A stretch of DNA of 18,815 bases from an uncultured Chlorobiaceae bacterium. Lineage in GTDB: Bacteria; Bacteroidota; Chlorobiia; Chlorobiales; Chlorobiaceae. Below are positions 1-7,883 of the stretch, one piece after another (position 1 is the stretch's first letter; each line of letters starts with the position of its first letter). Position numbers and translations under genes: made by a program. Below the pieces are notes generated by a model. It was given only the letters and a program-made list of their open reading frames with translations. It did not search any database and was not told the origin of the DNA. The stretch spans positions 1-18,815 of the forward strand of contig CAIYWF010000018.1 in the NCBI GenBank assembly GCA_903929845.1. The letters run 5' to 3'.

Positions 1-482
1 CGTAAGTTGCTTTCGGAATGCAGGCCCGAATAGCGGATAACGGCAACCTTTTTTCCTTGCACGGAACGCAGTGTTACGGCCGGATCGAGCGGTACGGGCA
101 GCGTTTCAAGCCGTGATCCTTCAGGCATCACAAAGGCCATCACCCAAGCGCTGCCCTTCTTTTCCTGAAGCACCGGTGCCGTCATGGCGATTTTTTCACT
201 GACAGGCTCCTGAAGAACGGGAGCTGTCATCGACAATTTCTCTTTTGAGCGGTTCTTGCCAAAAATATATCCGGCAAGACGGCTGAAACCCGGGGCTCCT
301 GTCTGCCCGTACGCTCCGTCAATAACCGTTTCAGCAACAATCATCTCTCCATATTGCCTGACCTCAATATCCCCGTCCTTCTCAAGCGCCCTGTATGGCG
401 GCTCAGATGCCGTACGCTTTCCCAAAACCGAACAGCCAGCAAGCATCAAGCTTGTCATCAGCAACAGCGACAACCCTGTCAT
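1..482 (-). CDS. SOUL-family heme-binding-like lipoprotein, C-terminus cut by window edge
   Basis: I translated this minus-strand frame directly; 160 codons are visible and it runs off the window at position 1. The N-terminus is a lipoprotein signal: a hydrophobic stretch ending in the lipobox LAGC with Cys17, so the mature protein is probably lipid-anchored in the envelope. The rest matches the SOUL family: an early IEVRQYG segment, then MTAPV motifs at about residues 85-89 and 100-104. The stretch EKLSMTAPVLQE is almost repeated as EKIAMTAPVLQE. The family was named for heme binding in eukaryotes; the bacterial role is not established, so heme binding is only a family label. Two adjacent ATGs exist (485 and 482). 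AGGAGG at 488-493 leaves 5 nt before the second and only 2 before the first, so I chose 482. About 40 residues are probably missing. Confidence 0.82.
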   Translation of the reverse strand, partial: MTGLSLLLMTSLMLAGCSVLGKRTASEPPYRALEKDGDIEVRQYGEMIVAETVIDGAYGQTGAPGFSRLAGYIFGKNRSKEKLSMTAPVLQEPVSEKIAMTAPVLQEKKGSAWVMAFVMPEGSRLETLPVPLDPAVTLRSVQGKKVAVIRYSGLHSESNL

Positions 483-555
483 CATATCCTCCTGTTATAA
501 TTCATTGTTTTTAACTCCGCGTTAGAAAAGGAAACAATCATAACCGGGAAAAGGT

Positions 556-584
556 TTGAAAAAGCACTGTTCCCTTGATAAAGT
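556..584 (+). promoter_or_regulatory. Candidate sigma-70-like promoter upstream of ruvX
   Basis: TTGAAA at 556-561 and TAAAGT at 579-584 are separated by 17 bp, the ideal spacing for a housekeeping promoter, in the 176-bp gap between two divergent genes. The start codon of ruvX lies about 70 bp downstream, giving a leader of roughly 70 nt. A second -10-like TATATT at 588-593 overlaps the same region. This is pattern matching only. Confidence 0.35.
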
Positions 585-661
585 TGCTATATTTTGTTGG
601 AGCTGAGAGCGCGTCGCACAACAATATTTCGCAACTACAGAATCGACGGAAAGGTGCAGCC

Positions 662-1099
662 ATGAGTCTGACTCCCAAAAAAAGGGTGGTCGCCATCGAC
701 TTCGGAACAAAGCGCATCGGCGTGGCTCAGAGCGATCCACTCTGGCTCTTCGCTCAGCCGGTCGGCACCTTTGACCGGGCTGGACTTTCCGGAGCCCTTG
801 AGACAATGGTGAAGCAGGATGATATTGAGTTGGTTCTTGTTGGATATCCTCTGAGTGACGGTGATGAGAGCAATGCCATGACTGGAGTGGTTGACCGTTT
901 TATTGAGGAGCTTCGTGTAGAGTTTCCGCAACTGAAGATTGAAACTGTTGATGAGCATCACTCGTCGAGGAGTGCACACCAGATTCTGATTGCTTCGGGA
1001 AAGTCCAGAAAGGAACGGCAGCAGAAAGGGAGGCTTGACCGCGCTGCGGCATGTGTGCTGCTCAGCGAGTATCTTGAACGTTGCGACAGGATCGAGTAG
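662..1099 (+). CDS. ruvX: RuvX/YqgF-family putative Holliday junction resolvase
   Basis: A 145-residue protein of the RNase H-fold YqgF family, called Holliday junction resolvase and also linked to pre-16S rRNA 5' processing. The order of motifs is typical: AIDFGTKRIG at residues 11-20 with the first acidic residue Asp13, then LVLVGYPLSDG, then VDEHHSS carrying the central acidic residue, and a C-terminal GRLDRAAACVLL with the last Asp. Length matches the family (about 140). The frame stays open upstream to 575, but homology begins right after the ATG at 662, so I used that start; a weak purine-rich AAAGG precedes it by about 9 nt. It is the first gene of the plus-strand run that continues into pyrE 83 bp downstream. 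Confidence 0.9.
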   Translation: MSLTPKKRVVAIDFGTKRIGVAQSDPLWLFAQPVGTFDRAGLSGALETMVKQDDIELVLVGYPLSDGDESNAMTGVVDRFIEELRVEFPQLKIETVDEHHSSRSAHQILIASGKSRKERQQKGRLDRAAACVLLSEYLERCDRIE

Positions 1100-1182
1100 A
1101 GAAAAGTTTTCCTTTAGCTTTTGGGAGCGGCTTCTTTATCTTTACCATCATTGAGAATCACATTCACCCGCAACACTTTTTT

Positions 1183-1764
1183 ATGAGTACTTCAGCAATG
1201 CTTGACGTTTTTAAATCAACCGGCGCCCTGCTTGATGGTCATTTCAGGCTGACGTCCGGCAGGCACAGCAATACCTACTTTCAGTGCGCCAAAGTGCTGC
1301 AACATCCTGAACATCTCACGACGGTCTGCAGCAGAATTGCTGAGCATTTCACCGAAAGCGGAGTAGAGACCGTCATCTCTCCGGCTATTGGCGGAATAGT
1401 GGTCGGAACGGAGGTGGGCCGCCAGCTCGGAGTAAAAACCATTTTTGCTGAACGGAAAGACGGAGTGATGACCATCCGCAGAGGCTTCAGCCTCGAACTT
1501 GGTGAACGGGTTCTTGTGATTGAGGATGTGATAACCACAGGCGGCTCTGTTGCCGAGGTGATTGCGCTCATCAAGAGTGCCGGTGCATCGCTTGTCGGGG
1601 TTGGCTCTGTTGTAGACCGCAGCAACGGACGAGTAAAGCTTGCCGACGACCATTTTTCTGTGCTTTCGATGGAGGTGATCAGCTATTCCCCTGAAGAGTG
1701 TCCACTCTGCAAGGAGAATGTGCCCATTGATGCCCCCGGAAGCCGCGCAAACAAGCAAAATTGA
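1183..1764 (+). CDS. pyrE: Orotate phosphoribosyltransferase
   Basis: Cytosolic enzyme joining orotate to PRPP to make orotidine 5'-phosphate, the fifth step of pyrimidine synthesis. The 193-residue product shows the type I PRTase PRPP loop VLVIEDVITTGGS at residues 110-122, with SGRHSNTYFQ at 25-34 and AERKDG at 89-94 as PyrE signatures. The frame is open back to 1081, overlapping ruvX, but similarity starts at the ATG at 1183, which follows a T-rich stretch without a Shine-Dalgarno sequence. The tail carries a CPLC pair (about 173-176), seen in some PyrE proteins of this length. Its TGA at 1762-1764 overlaps the purine-rich sequence just before tyrA, so the two genes are probably translated from one mRNA. 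Confidence 0.94.
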   Translation: MSTSAMLDVFKSTGALLDGHFRLTSGRHSNTYFQCAKVLQHPEHLTTVCSRIAEHFTESGVETVISPAIGGIVVGTEVGRQLGVKTIFAERKDGVMTIRRGFSLELGERVLVIEDVITTGGSVAEVIALIKSAGASLVGVGSVVDRSNGRVKLADDHFSVLSMEVISYSPEECPLCKENVPIDAPGSRANKQN

Positions 1765-1775
1765 GAGGCATTACG

Positions 1776-2639
1776 GTGGATTCACCTATCAGCAGCATCT
1801 CATTTATCGGCCTCGGGTTGATCGGGATGTCCCTTTTGCAGGCCATAAAGCGCTCACCGCTTGCCCGAGAAAGCTCAATCCTCTTTCAGGGATTTGATCC
1901 GAACTTTAGCGAGAGTGACCGGCAATGTGTTGAAGAACTTGGTCTTGACAGGTTTATTGAAGATAAACAAGTCTTGTACAGCGCGGATCTGCTTATCCTT
2001 TCAGCACCGGTTGAGGTTAATATCGCTCTCCTGGAGGAGATAAAACAGTTTGCACCTCCCTCTACGCTGGTGAGCGACGTTTCGAGCACCAAGGCGCTCA
2101 TTGCACACAAAGCCCAGGAACTTGGCCTCCCTTTTATCGGGATGCACCCCATGGCCGGCAAGGAACAGAACGGTTATCGTGAAAGCAATGAAGAGCTGCT
2201 GCGTGACCGGCGAGTTATCCTCTGTGACGACAACAGGCTGCTTGACAGCAAAAAAGGGATCTTTCTTATCAAGCTGCTCGAATCGGCAGGATGTACAACG
2301 CTGACCATGACACCGGAAGAGCATGATCGTGTTATCGCCAGAGTAAGCCATCTTCCCCAACTGCTGTCAACGCTGCTGATGGGCTACTGCGGAGAGTCGA
2401 TCAGTAAATCCGGCCCGGGATTTGCAACACTGACGAGGCTTGCCGGCAGTTCATGGGAGATCTGGCGGGATATCATTGCCACCAACTGCGATAACAGTGC
2501 AGAAGAACTGGACGGTTGTTCCAAAGAACTGTCATTGCGTGCAAGTGAAGTAAGGCATCGGGAGCTCAAACAGCTTGAATCGCGCTTCAGTGAGGCCAAT
2601 CGGCTCTATCAAACCCTTAAAGAGATGAACCGGTCATGA
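1776..2639 (+). CDS. tyrA: Prephenate dehydrogenase
   Basis: NAD(P)-dependent enzyme converting prephenate to 4-hydroxyphenylpyruvate in tyrosine synthesis. The 287-residue product begins with a Rossmann fold (FIGLGLIGMSL, about residues 9-19), followed by VSDVSSTKALI, the family block FIGMHPMAGKEQNGY, and VSHLPQLLSTLL in the helical dimerisation domain. There is no chorismate mutase and no clear C-terminal ACT domain, so this is the monofunctional form. Start choice: GTG at 1776 has GAGAGG at 1763-1768 with a 7-nt spacer. An in-frame TTG at 1761 overlapping the pyrE stop has no ribosome binding site, so I preferred GTG. The 3' end overlaps nadK in ATGA, which suggests coupled translation. 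An arogenate preference cannot be excluded from sequence. Confidence 0.92.
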   Translation: MDSPISSISFIGLGLIGMSLLQAIKRSPLARESSILFQGFDPNFSESDRQCVEELGLDRFIEDKQVLYSADLLILSAPVEVNIALLEEIKQFAPPSTLVSDVSSTKALIAHKAQELGLPFIGMHPMAGKEQNGYRESNEELLRDRRVILCDDNRLLDSKKGIFLIKLLESAGCTTLTMTPEEHDRVIARVSHLPQLLSTLLMGYCGESISKSGPGFATLTRLAGSSWEIWRDIIATNCDNSAEELDGCSKELSLRASEVRHRELKQLESRFSEANRLYQTLKEMNRS

Positions 2640-3493
2640 AATTTGCGATTGTTGTCAATGTTTTACGAGAAAACGCCCTTGTTCTTGCCCGCCAGCTTGC
2701 CACATGGCTTGACGAGCGGAAGATAGACTATGTTTTTGAAGCGCTCTCCGCAGAAAAACTGCTTATGGAATCGTCCGCTCCAATCGAGGAGATCAGCAAG
2801 CAATGTGACGCATTTATCTCACTTGGCGGTGATGGCACTCTTCTCTTTACATCGCATTACGCCGTCACCAAGCCGGTTATCGGTGTCAATGTCGGATTTC
2901 TTGGTTTTCTGACAGAGTTTACGCAGGCAGAAATGTTCAAGGCTATAGAACAGGTGGTGAATGGAACCAACACGATTCATACCCGTTCACAACTTGAAGC
3001 CACCGTCTGTATCGACAATGAGGTTCATCAATTCAGAGCGCTCAATGACGTGGTCATCGAAAAAGGTGCTTATCCTCGCATTCCGACCTTTATCATCAAG
3101 CTGGACGGAGAGCTGCTTAGTTCGTACCGGGCTGACGGCATCATTATTGCGACGTCAACCGGTTCAACCGCATACTCCATGTCTGCAGGTGGCCCGATCA
3201 TTGCACCGAAATCAAGCGTCTTTGTAATAACGCCAATATGCCCGCACATGCTGACTGTCAGACCTATTGTTATCAGTGACGAGAAGGTTATTGAGGTGTC
3301 GGTCGATGCCCCGGACGGATTTTTCCCCATGAACTGTGATGGCAATCTTAAAAAAATGCTCAATCCGCAGGAAGGCATCACGGTAAGAAAGTCATCCGTG
3401 CTTATCAATCTTGTCGCCAATGAAAGCAGAAATTACAGTGAAATTCTGCGCACGAAGCTGCTCTGGGGCCGCGAGCATAATTTCGGCCAGTAA
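2636..3493 (+). CDS. nadK: NAD kinase
   Basis: ATP-dependent phosphorylation of NAD to NADP in the cytosol. The 285-residue product has the diagnostic GGDGT at residues 64-68, the GVNVGFLGFLTEF block at about 83-95, NDVVIEKG near 137-144 and STGSTAYSMSAGGPI at about 174-188, ending in the expected C-terminal beta domain with NCDGN. Length is normal. The ATG lies inside the last codons of tyrA (ATGA overlap), which fixes the start and makes it a member of the same transcription unit. Pairing with tyrA has no obvious biochemical logic beyond supplying pyridine cofactors. Confidence 0.95.
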   Translation: MKFAIVVNVLRENALVLARQLATWLDERKIDYVFEALSAEKLLMESSAPIEEISKQCDAFISLGGDGTLLFTSHYAVTKPVIGVNVGFLGFLTEFTQAEMFKAIEQVVNGTNTIHTRSQLEATVCIDNEVHQFRALNDVVIEKGAYPRIPTFIIKLDGELLSSYRADGIIIATSTGSTAYSMSAGGPIIAPKSSVFVITPICPHMLTVRPIVISDEKVIEVSVDAPDGFFPMNCDGNLKKMLNPQEGITVRKSSVLINLVANESRNYSEILRTKLLWGREHNFGQ

Positions 3494-3535
3494 CCGGTCG
3501 ATTATCTTTCCGAAAAAATCTGCCAGAACCTCTTC

Positions 3536-4999
3536 ATGAGTAACAGCATCAGTTCCGACTCACTCCACAAGCTGCTCGGGATTCCTCTGGATACTCCGCT
3601 GACCATTGATGAGATGTGCTGCCGGATGAAACCGGTCATCTATCCAGCGCCTCTTCTCTCGGTTCGGCTGGAGCAGTTTTGCCATGCTCTTGTCAAGGCA
3701 ATGCAGTCGCTCGGCATAAGGGTTCTTTCAGAAGAGCAGGCATCCGGAGATGACGGACGGTTTGTGCCGGGAACGGTTATTCTTGCACCGGGTTATTTTC
3801 CCGACAGCCTGCTGGCAATCAACCGTGTGACCACCCTTTACAACAATATCATTGTCGGCATTTACGACGAACCGGCGCCGCTCACCCCCGAATCACTCCC
3901 CCAAGAGCGCCTGAATGCCATTGTGGGCAGACTGGCCCGCGATATGGTTCATATCCTCATTTTTGTGACCGACCACTCCTGGACCATCTGCACCATGAAC
4001 GGCGGAGTCGTTACTTTTAATTCTCCGTATCCTTCGCGGAAGGATGTCCGTGACACACTGGTACCTAAACTCACTGCGCAGGTTGTCCCTCCAAGAGCTG
4101 AAGAACTTGACATAGAGCACGGAAAGCTGAAGACCGGAACTCCAGAGTTTGAAGCGGTTGCGGAGGATTTTTTGCACTGCAGCACCCTGTGGAGCAGCAA
4201 TGCGTCTCTGTTAACGCACACCTCAACTGAAGGGCTCGAATACCGCAGCGCGTTTTACAAACGGATTGTTGCCCGCTATCTCGACCAGCGGAGCGGCATG
4301 AGCTACGGCTTTTTTGCACGCCAGTTGCCGGTAGCCGTACAGCCAGCGCTCATTGCTGCTTCTGAAGATACAGGGCTTCTCCGTATCCGTCTGCATGAGA
4401 AGAGCTTGTTTGTTCCTGTGCCGAAAATCAGCGTTATCACCACCAGGTCAGGGTGCAAAAAACATCATCTTGATCCGAAAAAAGATCTTGTGGAAATCGG
4501 GCTCATACAACGACAGGGAAAGGGACGCGCCTACCTGAAAACTCCGGAAGGGCTTTCGCCAGATACTGTTGCCAAGCCTTCTTTCGACACGCTGACTATT
4601 CTTGCTCATGCGCTGGGCAACGCCATGACGGCAAGCATCCTGATGGCTCTCAGGCCCGAATCCCGCTTCCCCGACCATCTCGTCCACCGGGGAGCCTCGA
4701 TAACCCACTGGCATGATTATCCTGATATAGAACAGGTGCCAAAAGGGTACTATCTGCACGGAGAGTTCAATCCTCCAGTCGCCTGCTCAACACCGCAATC
4801 TGCGGCATACAGCCTGCTTGGAAAGATAGCGGCGCTTGAACAAGCCCTTGAACAGGGAACAGAGTACCGGGGAGATGTACATGTTGAGCCGAACCATGGC
4901 ACCAATATTGTCGGTATGCTTTCACTTGCAGAAACGGCAAGGCTCATGAACCCTGCCCTGACCCCTGCGTTCACGCCTGAATTCATTACTGAAGAGTGA
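3536..4999 (+). CDS. Conserved-looking protein of unknown function, 487 residues
   Basis: I do not recognise a family. The frame is long, its codon use looks like its neighbours, and it follows nadK by 42 bp on the same strand, so it is very probably a real gene. There is no signal peptide and no clear membrane segment, which suggests a cytosolic protein. Visible features are a central segment DQRSGMSYGFFARQLP (about residues 251-266) that looks like a conserved core, and a C-terminal half with clustered histidines and acids: HWHDYPD near 388-394, and HVEPNHGTN near 450-458, followed by IVGMLSLAETARLM. Those could bind a metal, but no known metal-site signature is met. There is no Walker, Rossmann or HTH motif. 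The last 8 codons form half of an inverted repeat with the end of the convergent kdsC-like gene. Function is left open. Confidence 0.82.
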   Translation: MSNSISSDSLHKLLGIPLDTPLTIDEMCCRMKPVIYPAPLLSVRLEQFCHALVKAMQSLGIRVLSEEQASGDDGRFVPGTVILAPGYFPDSLLAINRVTTLYNNIIVGIYDEPAPLTPESLPQERLNAIVGRLARDMVHILIFVTDHSWTICTMNGGVVTFNSPYPSRKDVRDTLVPKLTAQVVPPRAEELDIEHGKLKTGTPEFEAVAEDFLHCSTLWSSNASLLTHTSTEGLEYRSAFYKRIVARYLDQRSGMSYGFFARQLPVAVQPALIAASEDTGLLRIRLHEKSLFVPVPKISVITTRSGCKKHHLDPKKDLVEIGLIQRQGKGRAYLKTPEGLSPDTVAKPSFDTLTILAHALGNAMTASILMALRPESRFPDHLVHRGASITHWHDYPDIEQVPKGYYLHGEFNPPVACSTPQSAAYSLLGKIAALEQALEQGTEYRGDVHVEPNHGTNIVGMLSLAETARLMNPALTPAFTPEFITEE

Positions 5000-5040
5000 G
5001 CACTGCCGCGAGACACCCGGGGTTTATACCTCCTCTTCAG
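4989..5040. terminator. Inverted repeat between convergent genes, possible bidirectional terminator
   Basis: CTGAAGAG at 4989-4996 is matched by CTCTTCAG at 5033-5040, an 8-bp perfect stem around a 36-nt loop. On the plus strand a T-rich CTTTTTC follows it. The stem lies at the stop codons of the two convergent genes. The loop is large for an intrinsic terminator, and both arms encode Glu-Glu near a C-terminus, so chance is a real alternative. Confidence 0.25.
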
Positions 5041-5575
5041 CTTTTTCAAAGTAGGGCCATTTGCCTTGACGGAGAAGAATCATCTCAACCAGCTCCCTGA
5101 TACATCCCTTTCCGCCTTCATACCCGGAAATATATCCGACCCGGTTTCTGAGATAGTCGGCTGCATCAATGGCTGATGCGGGCAAGCCGACTTTTGAAAG
5201 CACCTCAACGTCGCCGATATCATCACCGATATAGGCACATTCGTCATCCACAAGATCGTGCCGCTGGAGGAAAGCTTCGTAGGAATAGAGCAGATTCTCC
5301 CCATTGAGGTAAAGATCACGCACCCCGAGCGCTTCAAGCAGCGGACGGTACCCTTCAGCATCCCGTTCTGATAAAACCGCAACAAGCACGCCCTGTTTCA
5401 GCGCCTCCTTTATCGCGACAGCATCCCTTACGGAAATTGAACAAATTTCCCCGCCATTGCAGTCAAAGGTGATCCTGCTGCCATTCAGCACTCCGTCAAC
5501 CGGAAAAACAAGTGCCCGGACGGACTGAAGCGCCTCATCTATTCTTGATGATGGATCAGCCTGCGACGGCTGCAT
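5024..5575 (-). CDS. KdsC-like HAD phosphatase homologue with the nucleophile replaced
   Basis: Aligns along its length with KdsC, the Kdo 8-phosphate phosphatase that acts after KdsA in lipopolysaccharide core synthesis: ALVFPVDGVLNG, VRDAVAIKEAL, VAVLSER, AYIGDDIGDVEVLSKVG and GGKGCIRELVEMILL all have counterparts. The expected motif I is DVDGVL; here it is PVDGVL, so the aspartate that would form the phospho-enzyme is Pro25 (codon CCG, not one base from GAC). The motif III lysine (KLxA in KdsC) aligns with Leu95, and the motif II S/T-G-R is SER. Asp118 and Asp119 of motif IV remain. Family knowledge says such a protein should not hydrolyse phosphate normally. I chose the ATG at 5575, where homology begins; a GTG at 5641 would overlap kdsA by 28 bp. 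Probably transcribed with kdsA. Confidence 0.8.
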   Translation of the reverse strand: MQPSQADPSSRIDEALQSVRALVFPVDGVLNGSRITFDCNGGEICSISVRDAVAIKEALKQGVLVAVLSERDAEGYRPLLEALGVRDLYLNGENLLYSYEAFLQRHDLVDDECAYIGDDIGDVEVLSKVGLPASAIDAADYLRNRVGYISGYEGGKGCIRELVEMILLRQGKWPYFEKAEEEV

Positions 5576-5613
5576 CCCGAAATATTGAAAACCTTCCAAG
5601 AGCGTATAATGTT

Positions 5614-6444
5614 TTAGAGTGAATGAAGAGCATGCACACACCGGTACAGGTGGAGCAATTGTTTGACCATTAAGCTGAAATCAGCCAGTGCCACCTGTGT
5701 GGCGGCATCCGAAAGGGCTGTTGACGGATGTGGATGTACCTCAAAAAAGAGGCCGTCAACACCGGCAGCTACTGCGGCACGTGCAAGTGGCATAACATAC
5801 TGGCGTTCCCCGCCTGAAACACCCTGCCCGGCACCTGGAAGCTGAAGACTGTGCGTGGCATCATAAAGCACAGGATATCCCGATTCAGCCATTTTGGCCA
5901 GCCCCCGGAAATCAACAATGAGATTGTGATAGCCGAAGCTTGAGCCCCTTTCGGTAAGCATGACCCGGCTGTTTCCTGTACGGAGAACCTTGGCTGCGGC
6001 AAGCACCATATCCTCAGGAGCCATGAACTGCCCTTTCTTGATATTGACCGCCAAACCACTCTCTCCGGCAGCAACAAGCAGCTCCGTCTGGCGACAGAGA
6101 AATGCCGGAATCTGCAGCACATCAACATAACGGGCGGCAAGCGTCACATCTTTTGTTTCATGCACATCGGTAATCACCGGCATATTGTATCTCTGGCGAA
6201 TCTCGGCAAGCACTTCAAGCGCCTCAATGTCACCAATTCCGGTGAAAGAGGATCCCGACGTGCGATTGGCTTTGCGATACGATCCCTTGAAAATAAAACG
6301 AACCCCCTCTTGCTCGCTGATGCGTTGCAGCTCTTCGGCCGTCTCCATCGCCATTGCGCGGTTTTCGATCACACAGGGACCTGCTATAAAAAGCGGACAG
6401 GAGTCATCGGGAACTGAGAGTGAACCAATCAAGAACTTTTGCAC
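5614..6444 (-). CDS. kdsA: 3-deoxy-8-phosphooctulonate (Kdo 8-phosphate) synthase
   Basis: Condenses arabinose 5-phosphate with phosphoenolpyruvate to Kdo 8-phosphate, the committed step for the Kdo of lipopolysaccharide. The 276-residue protein shows the family blocks AGPCVIENR at residues 21-29, FKGSYRKANRTS, PVITDVHE, LQIPAFLCRQTELL, NIKKGQF, ERGSSFGYHNL and FFEVHPHPSTALSD. Cys24 in GPCVIE replaces the Asn of the E. coli enzyme, and together with the later His, Glu and Asp this marks the metal-dependent class (as in Aquifex). The start is GTG at 6444; no ATG or strong ribosome binding site is present. The gene is divergent from the ClpB-like gene across 119 bp and overlaps or abuts the kdsC-like gene downstream. 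Confidence 0.94.
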   Translation of the reverse strand: MQKFLIGSLSVPDDSCPLFIAGPCVIENRAMAMETAEELQRISEQEGVRFIFKGSYRKANRTSGSSFTGIGDIEALEVLAEIRQRYNMPVITDVHETKDVTLAARYVDVLQIPAFLCRQTELLVAAGESGLAVNIKKGQFMAPEDMVLAAAKVLRTGNSRVMLTERGSSFGYHNLIVDFRGLAKMAESGYPVLYDATHSLQLPGAGQGVSGGERQYVMPLARAAVAAGVDGLFFEVHPHPSTALSDAATQVALADFSLMVKQLLHLYRCVHALHSL

Positions 6445-6563
6445 GTTGTTATCCGTTATCTTTTTATCGGTTAAAGTGAATTCCAGTTATGGCGTTCATG
6501 TTTTAAGCCTTAAATTTACAACAATAATTCTTATTCACACTCCGTAATCAAACGTTAATAACC

Positions 6564-7883
6564 ATGAGTATTGCTGACACGAAACAACGGTTGGAGGAGA
6601 TAGAAAAACAGCTCGCAAATCTTGTTGAGGAACAGACCGTCATAAAGGCCAAATGGGAAAGCGAAAAGGAGTTGATACAGTCGTCAAGAGATCTAAAATC
6701 GCAGATTGAACAACTCCGGGTGCAGGCCGAGGAGTTTGAACGACAGGGGGACTACGGCAAGGTTGCGGAGATTCGTTATGGAAAAACGGTCGCGATTGAG
6801 CGGCAACTGGAAGAGAACCGTCTGAAAATCGAAGAAAAAAAAGCTTCCGGCGATTTGATTATGAAAGAGGAGATTGATGCCGAGGATATTGCCGATATCG
6901 TCTCAAAATGGACCGGCATCCCTCTCAGCAAGATGCTGCAATCAGAGCGGCAGAAGCTCCTGCTGATCGAAGAGGAGCTGCATAAACGGGTTATCGGACA
7001 GGAAGAGGCGGTCAGCGCCGTCAGTGAGGCGGTCAAGCGCTCACGGGCAGGCATGGGCGACGACAAGCGGCCCATTGGCTCCTTTATCTTTCTCGGACCG
7101 ACTGGCGTTGGAAAAACCGAACTGGCCCGCACGCTTGCGGACTATCTTTTTGATGATGAGGAGGCCATGATCCGCATCGACATGAGCGAATACATGGAAG
7201 CACATAATGTCAGCCGCCTTGTCGGAGCTCCTCCGGGCTATGTCGGCTATGAGGAGGGTGGACAACTCACCGAAGCGGTCAGGCGCAAGCCATTTTCAGT
7301 AGTGTTGCTCGATGAAATTGAGAAGGCGCATCCTGACGTTTTTAACATTCTCCTACAGATTCTTGACGATGGACGTCTGACTGACAGTAAAGGGCGTACG
7401 GTGAACTTCAAGAACACCATCATTATCATGACGAGCAACATCGGGGCGCAGCTTATCCAGTCTGAAATGGAGAGGTTGGAAGGGGCGAACCGTGAATCGG
7501 TGCTTTCCGGTTTGCAGGAAAAACTCTTCCAGTTACTAAAACAGAAGGTAAGGCCTGAGTTTCTCAACCGGATTGACGAGGTAATCCTCTTTACGCCCCT
7601 CACCAGAGAAGACCTGAAAAAAATTGTTTTGATTCAGTTTGAGCATATCAGGGCAGCGGCAACTCGGCAGCGTATCAGCCTCAGCATTTCTGATGCAGCA
7701 ATTGCCTGGCTCTCCAATGCTGGTTTTGATCCGGCTTTCGGCGCGCGGCCACTCAAGCGAGTCATGCAGCGCAAGATCACCAACAAAATTTCAGAACTCA
7801 TTCTTTCCGGAAAAGTTCAGGAGGGTGAGGGAGTTGCAGTTGATATGTCGGGCGATGAACTGAGTGTTATGAAAATCCCTTGA
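6564..7883 (+). CDS. C-terminal half of ClpB as a separate protein (part of M domain plus second AAA+ domain)
   Basis: The 439-residue product matches only the second half of ClpB/Hsp104 (E. coli ClpB has 857 residues). Residues 5-95 are coiled coil from the middle domain, entered after its first half. Then come SKWTGIPLSKM, the D2 Walker A GPTGVGKT (178-185), the pore loop GYVG (225-228), Walker B VVLLDE (246-251), arginine finger region RPEFLNR (330-336) and sensor 2 GARPLKR (393-399). All ATPase residues look intact. The N domain and first ATPase ring are absent; the 119 bp upstream carry no remnant of them, so this is a designed stand-alone gene and not a fresh truncation. I recall split ClpB genes in Chlorobium, which fits. 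It presumably pairs with a ClpB-N protein encoded elsewhere to disaggregate proteins with DnaK. No ribosome binding site is evident. Confidence 0.93.
   Translation: MSIADTKQRLEEIEKQLANLVEEQTVIKAKWESEKELIQSSRDLKSQIEQLRVQAEEFERQGDYGKVAEIRYGKTVAIERQLEENRLKIEEKKASGDLIMKEEIDAEDIADIVSKWTGIPLSKMLQSERQKLLLIEEELHKRVIGQEEAVSAVSEAVKRSRAGMGDDKRPIGSFIFLGPTGVGKTELARTLADYLFDDEEAMIRIDMSEYMEAHNVSRLVGAPPGYVGYEEGGQLTEAVRRKPFSVVLLDEIEKAHPDVFNILLQILDDGRLTDSKGRTVNFKNTIIIMTSNIGAQLIQSEMERLEGANRESVLSGLQEKLFQLLKQKVRPEFLNRIDEVILFTPLTREDLKKIVLIQFEHIRAAATRQRISLSISDAAIAWLSNAGFDPAFGARPLKRVMQRKITNKISELILSGKVQEGEGVAVDMSGDELSVMKIP

Noticed and set aside
6445..6563. CIRCE or sigma-32 heat-shock promoter before the ClpB-like gene
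   Set aside because: No GAGTGCTAA-type inverted repeat and no CTTGAA/CCCAT pair could be found in the 119 bp.
6564..7883. ClpB C-half as a recent truncation or assembly break
   Set aside because: Upstream DNA is a divergent intergenic region shared with kdsA, with no D1 remnant, and the start is clean.
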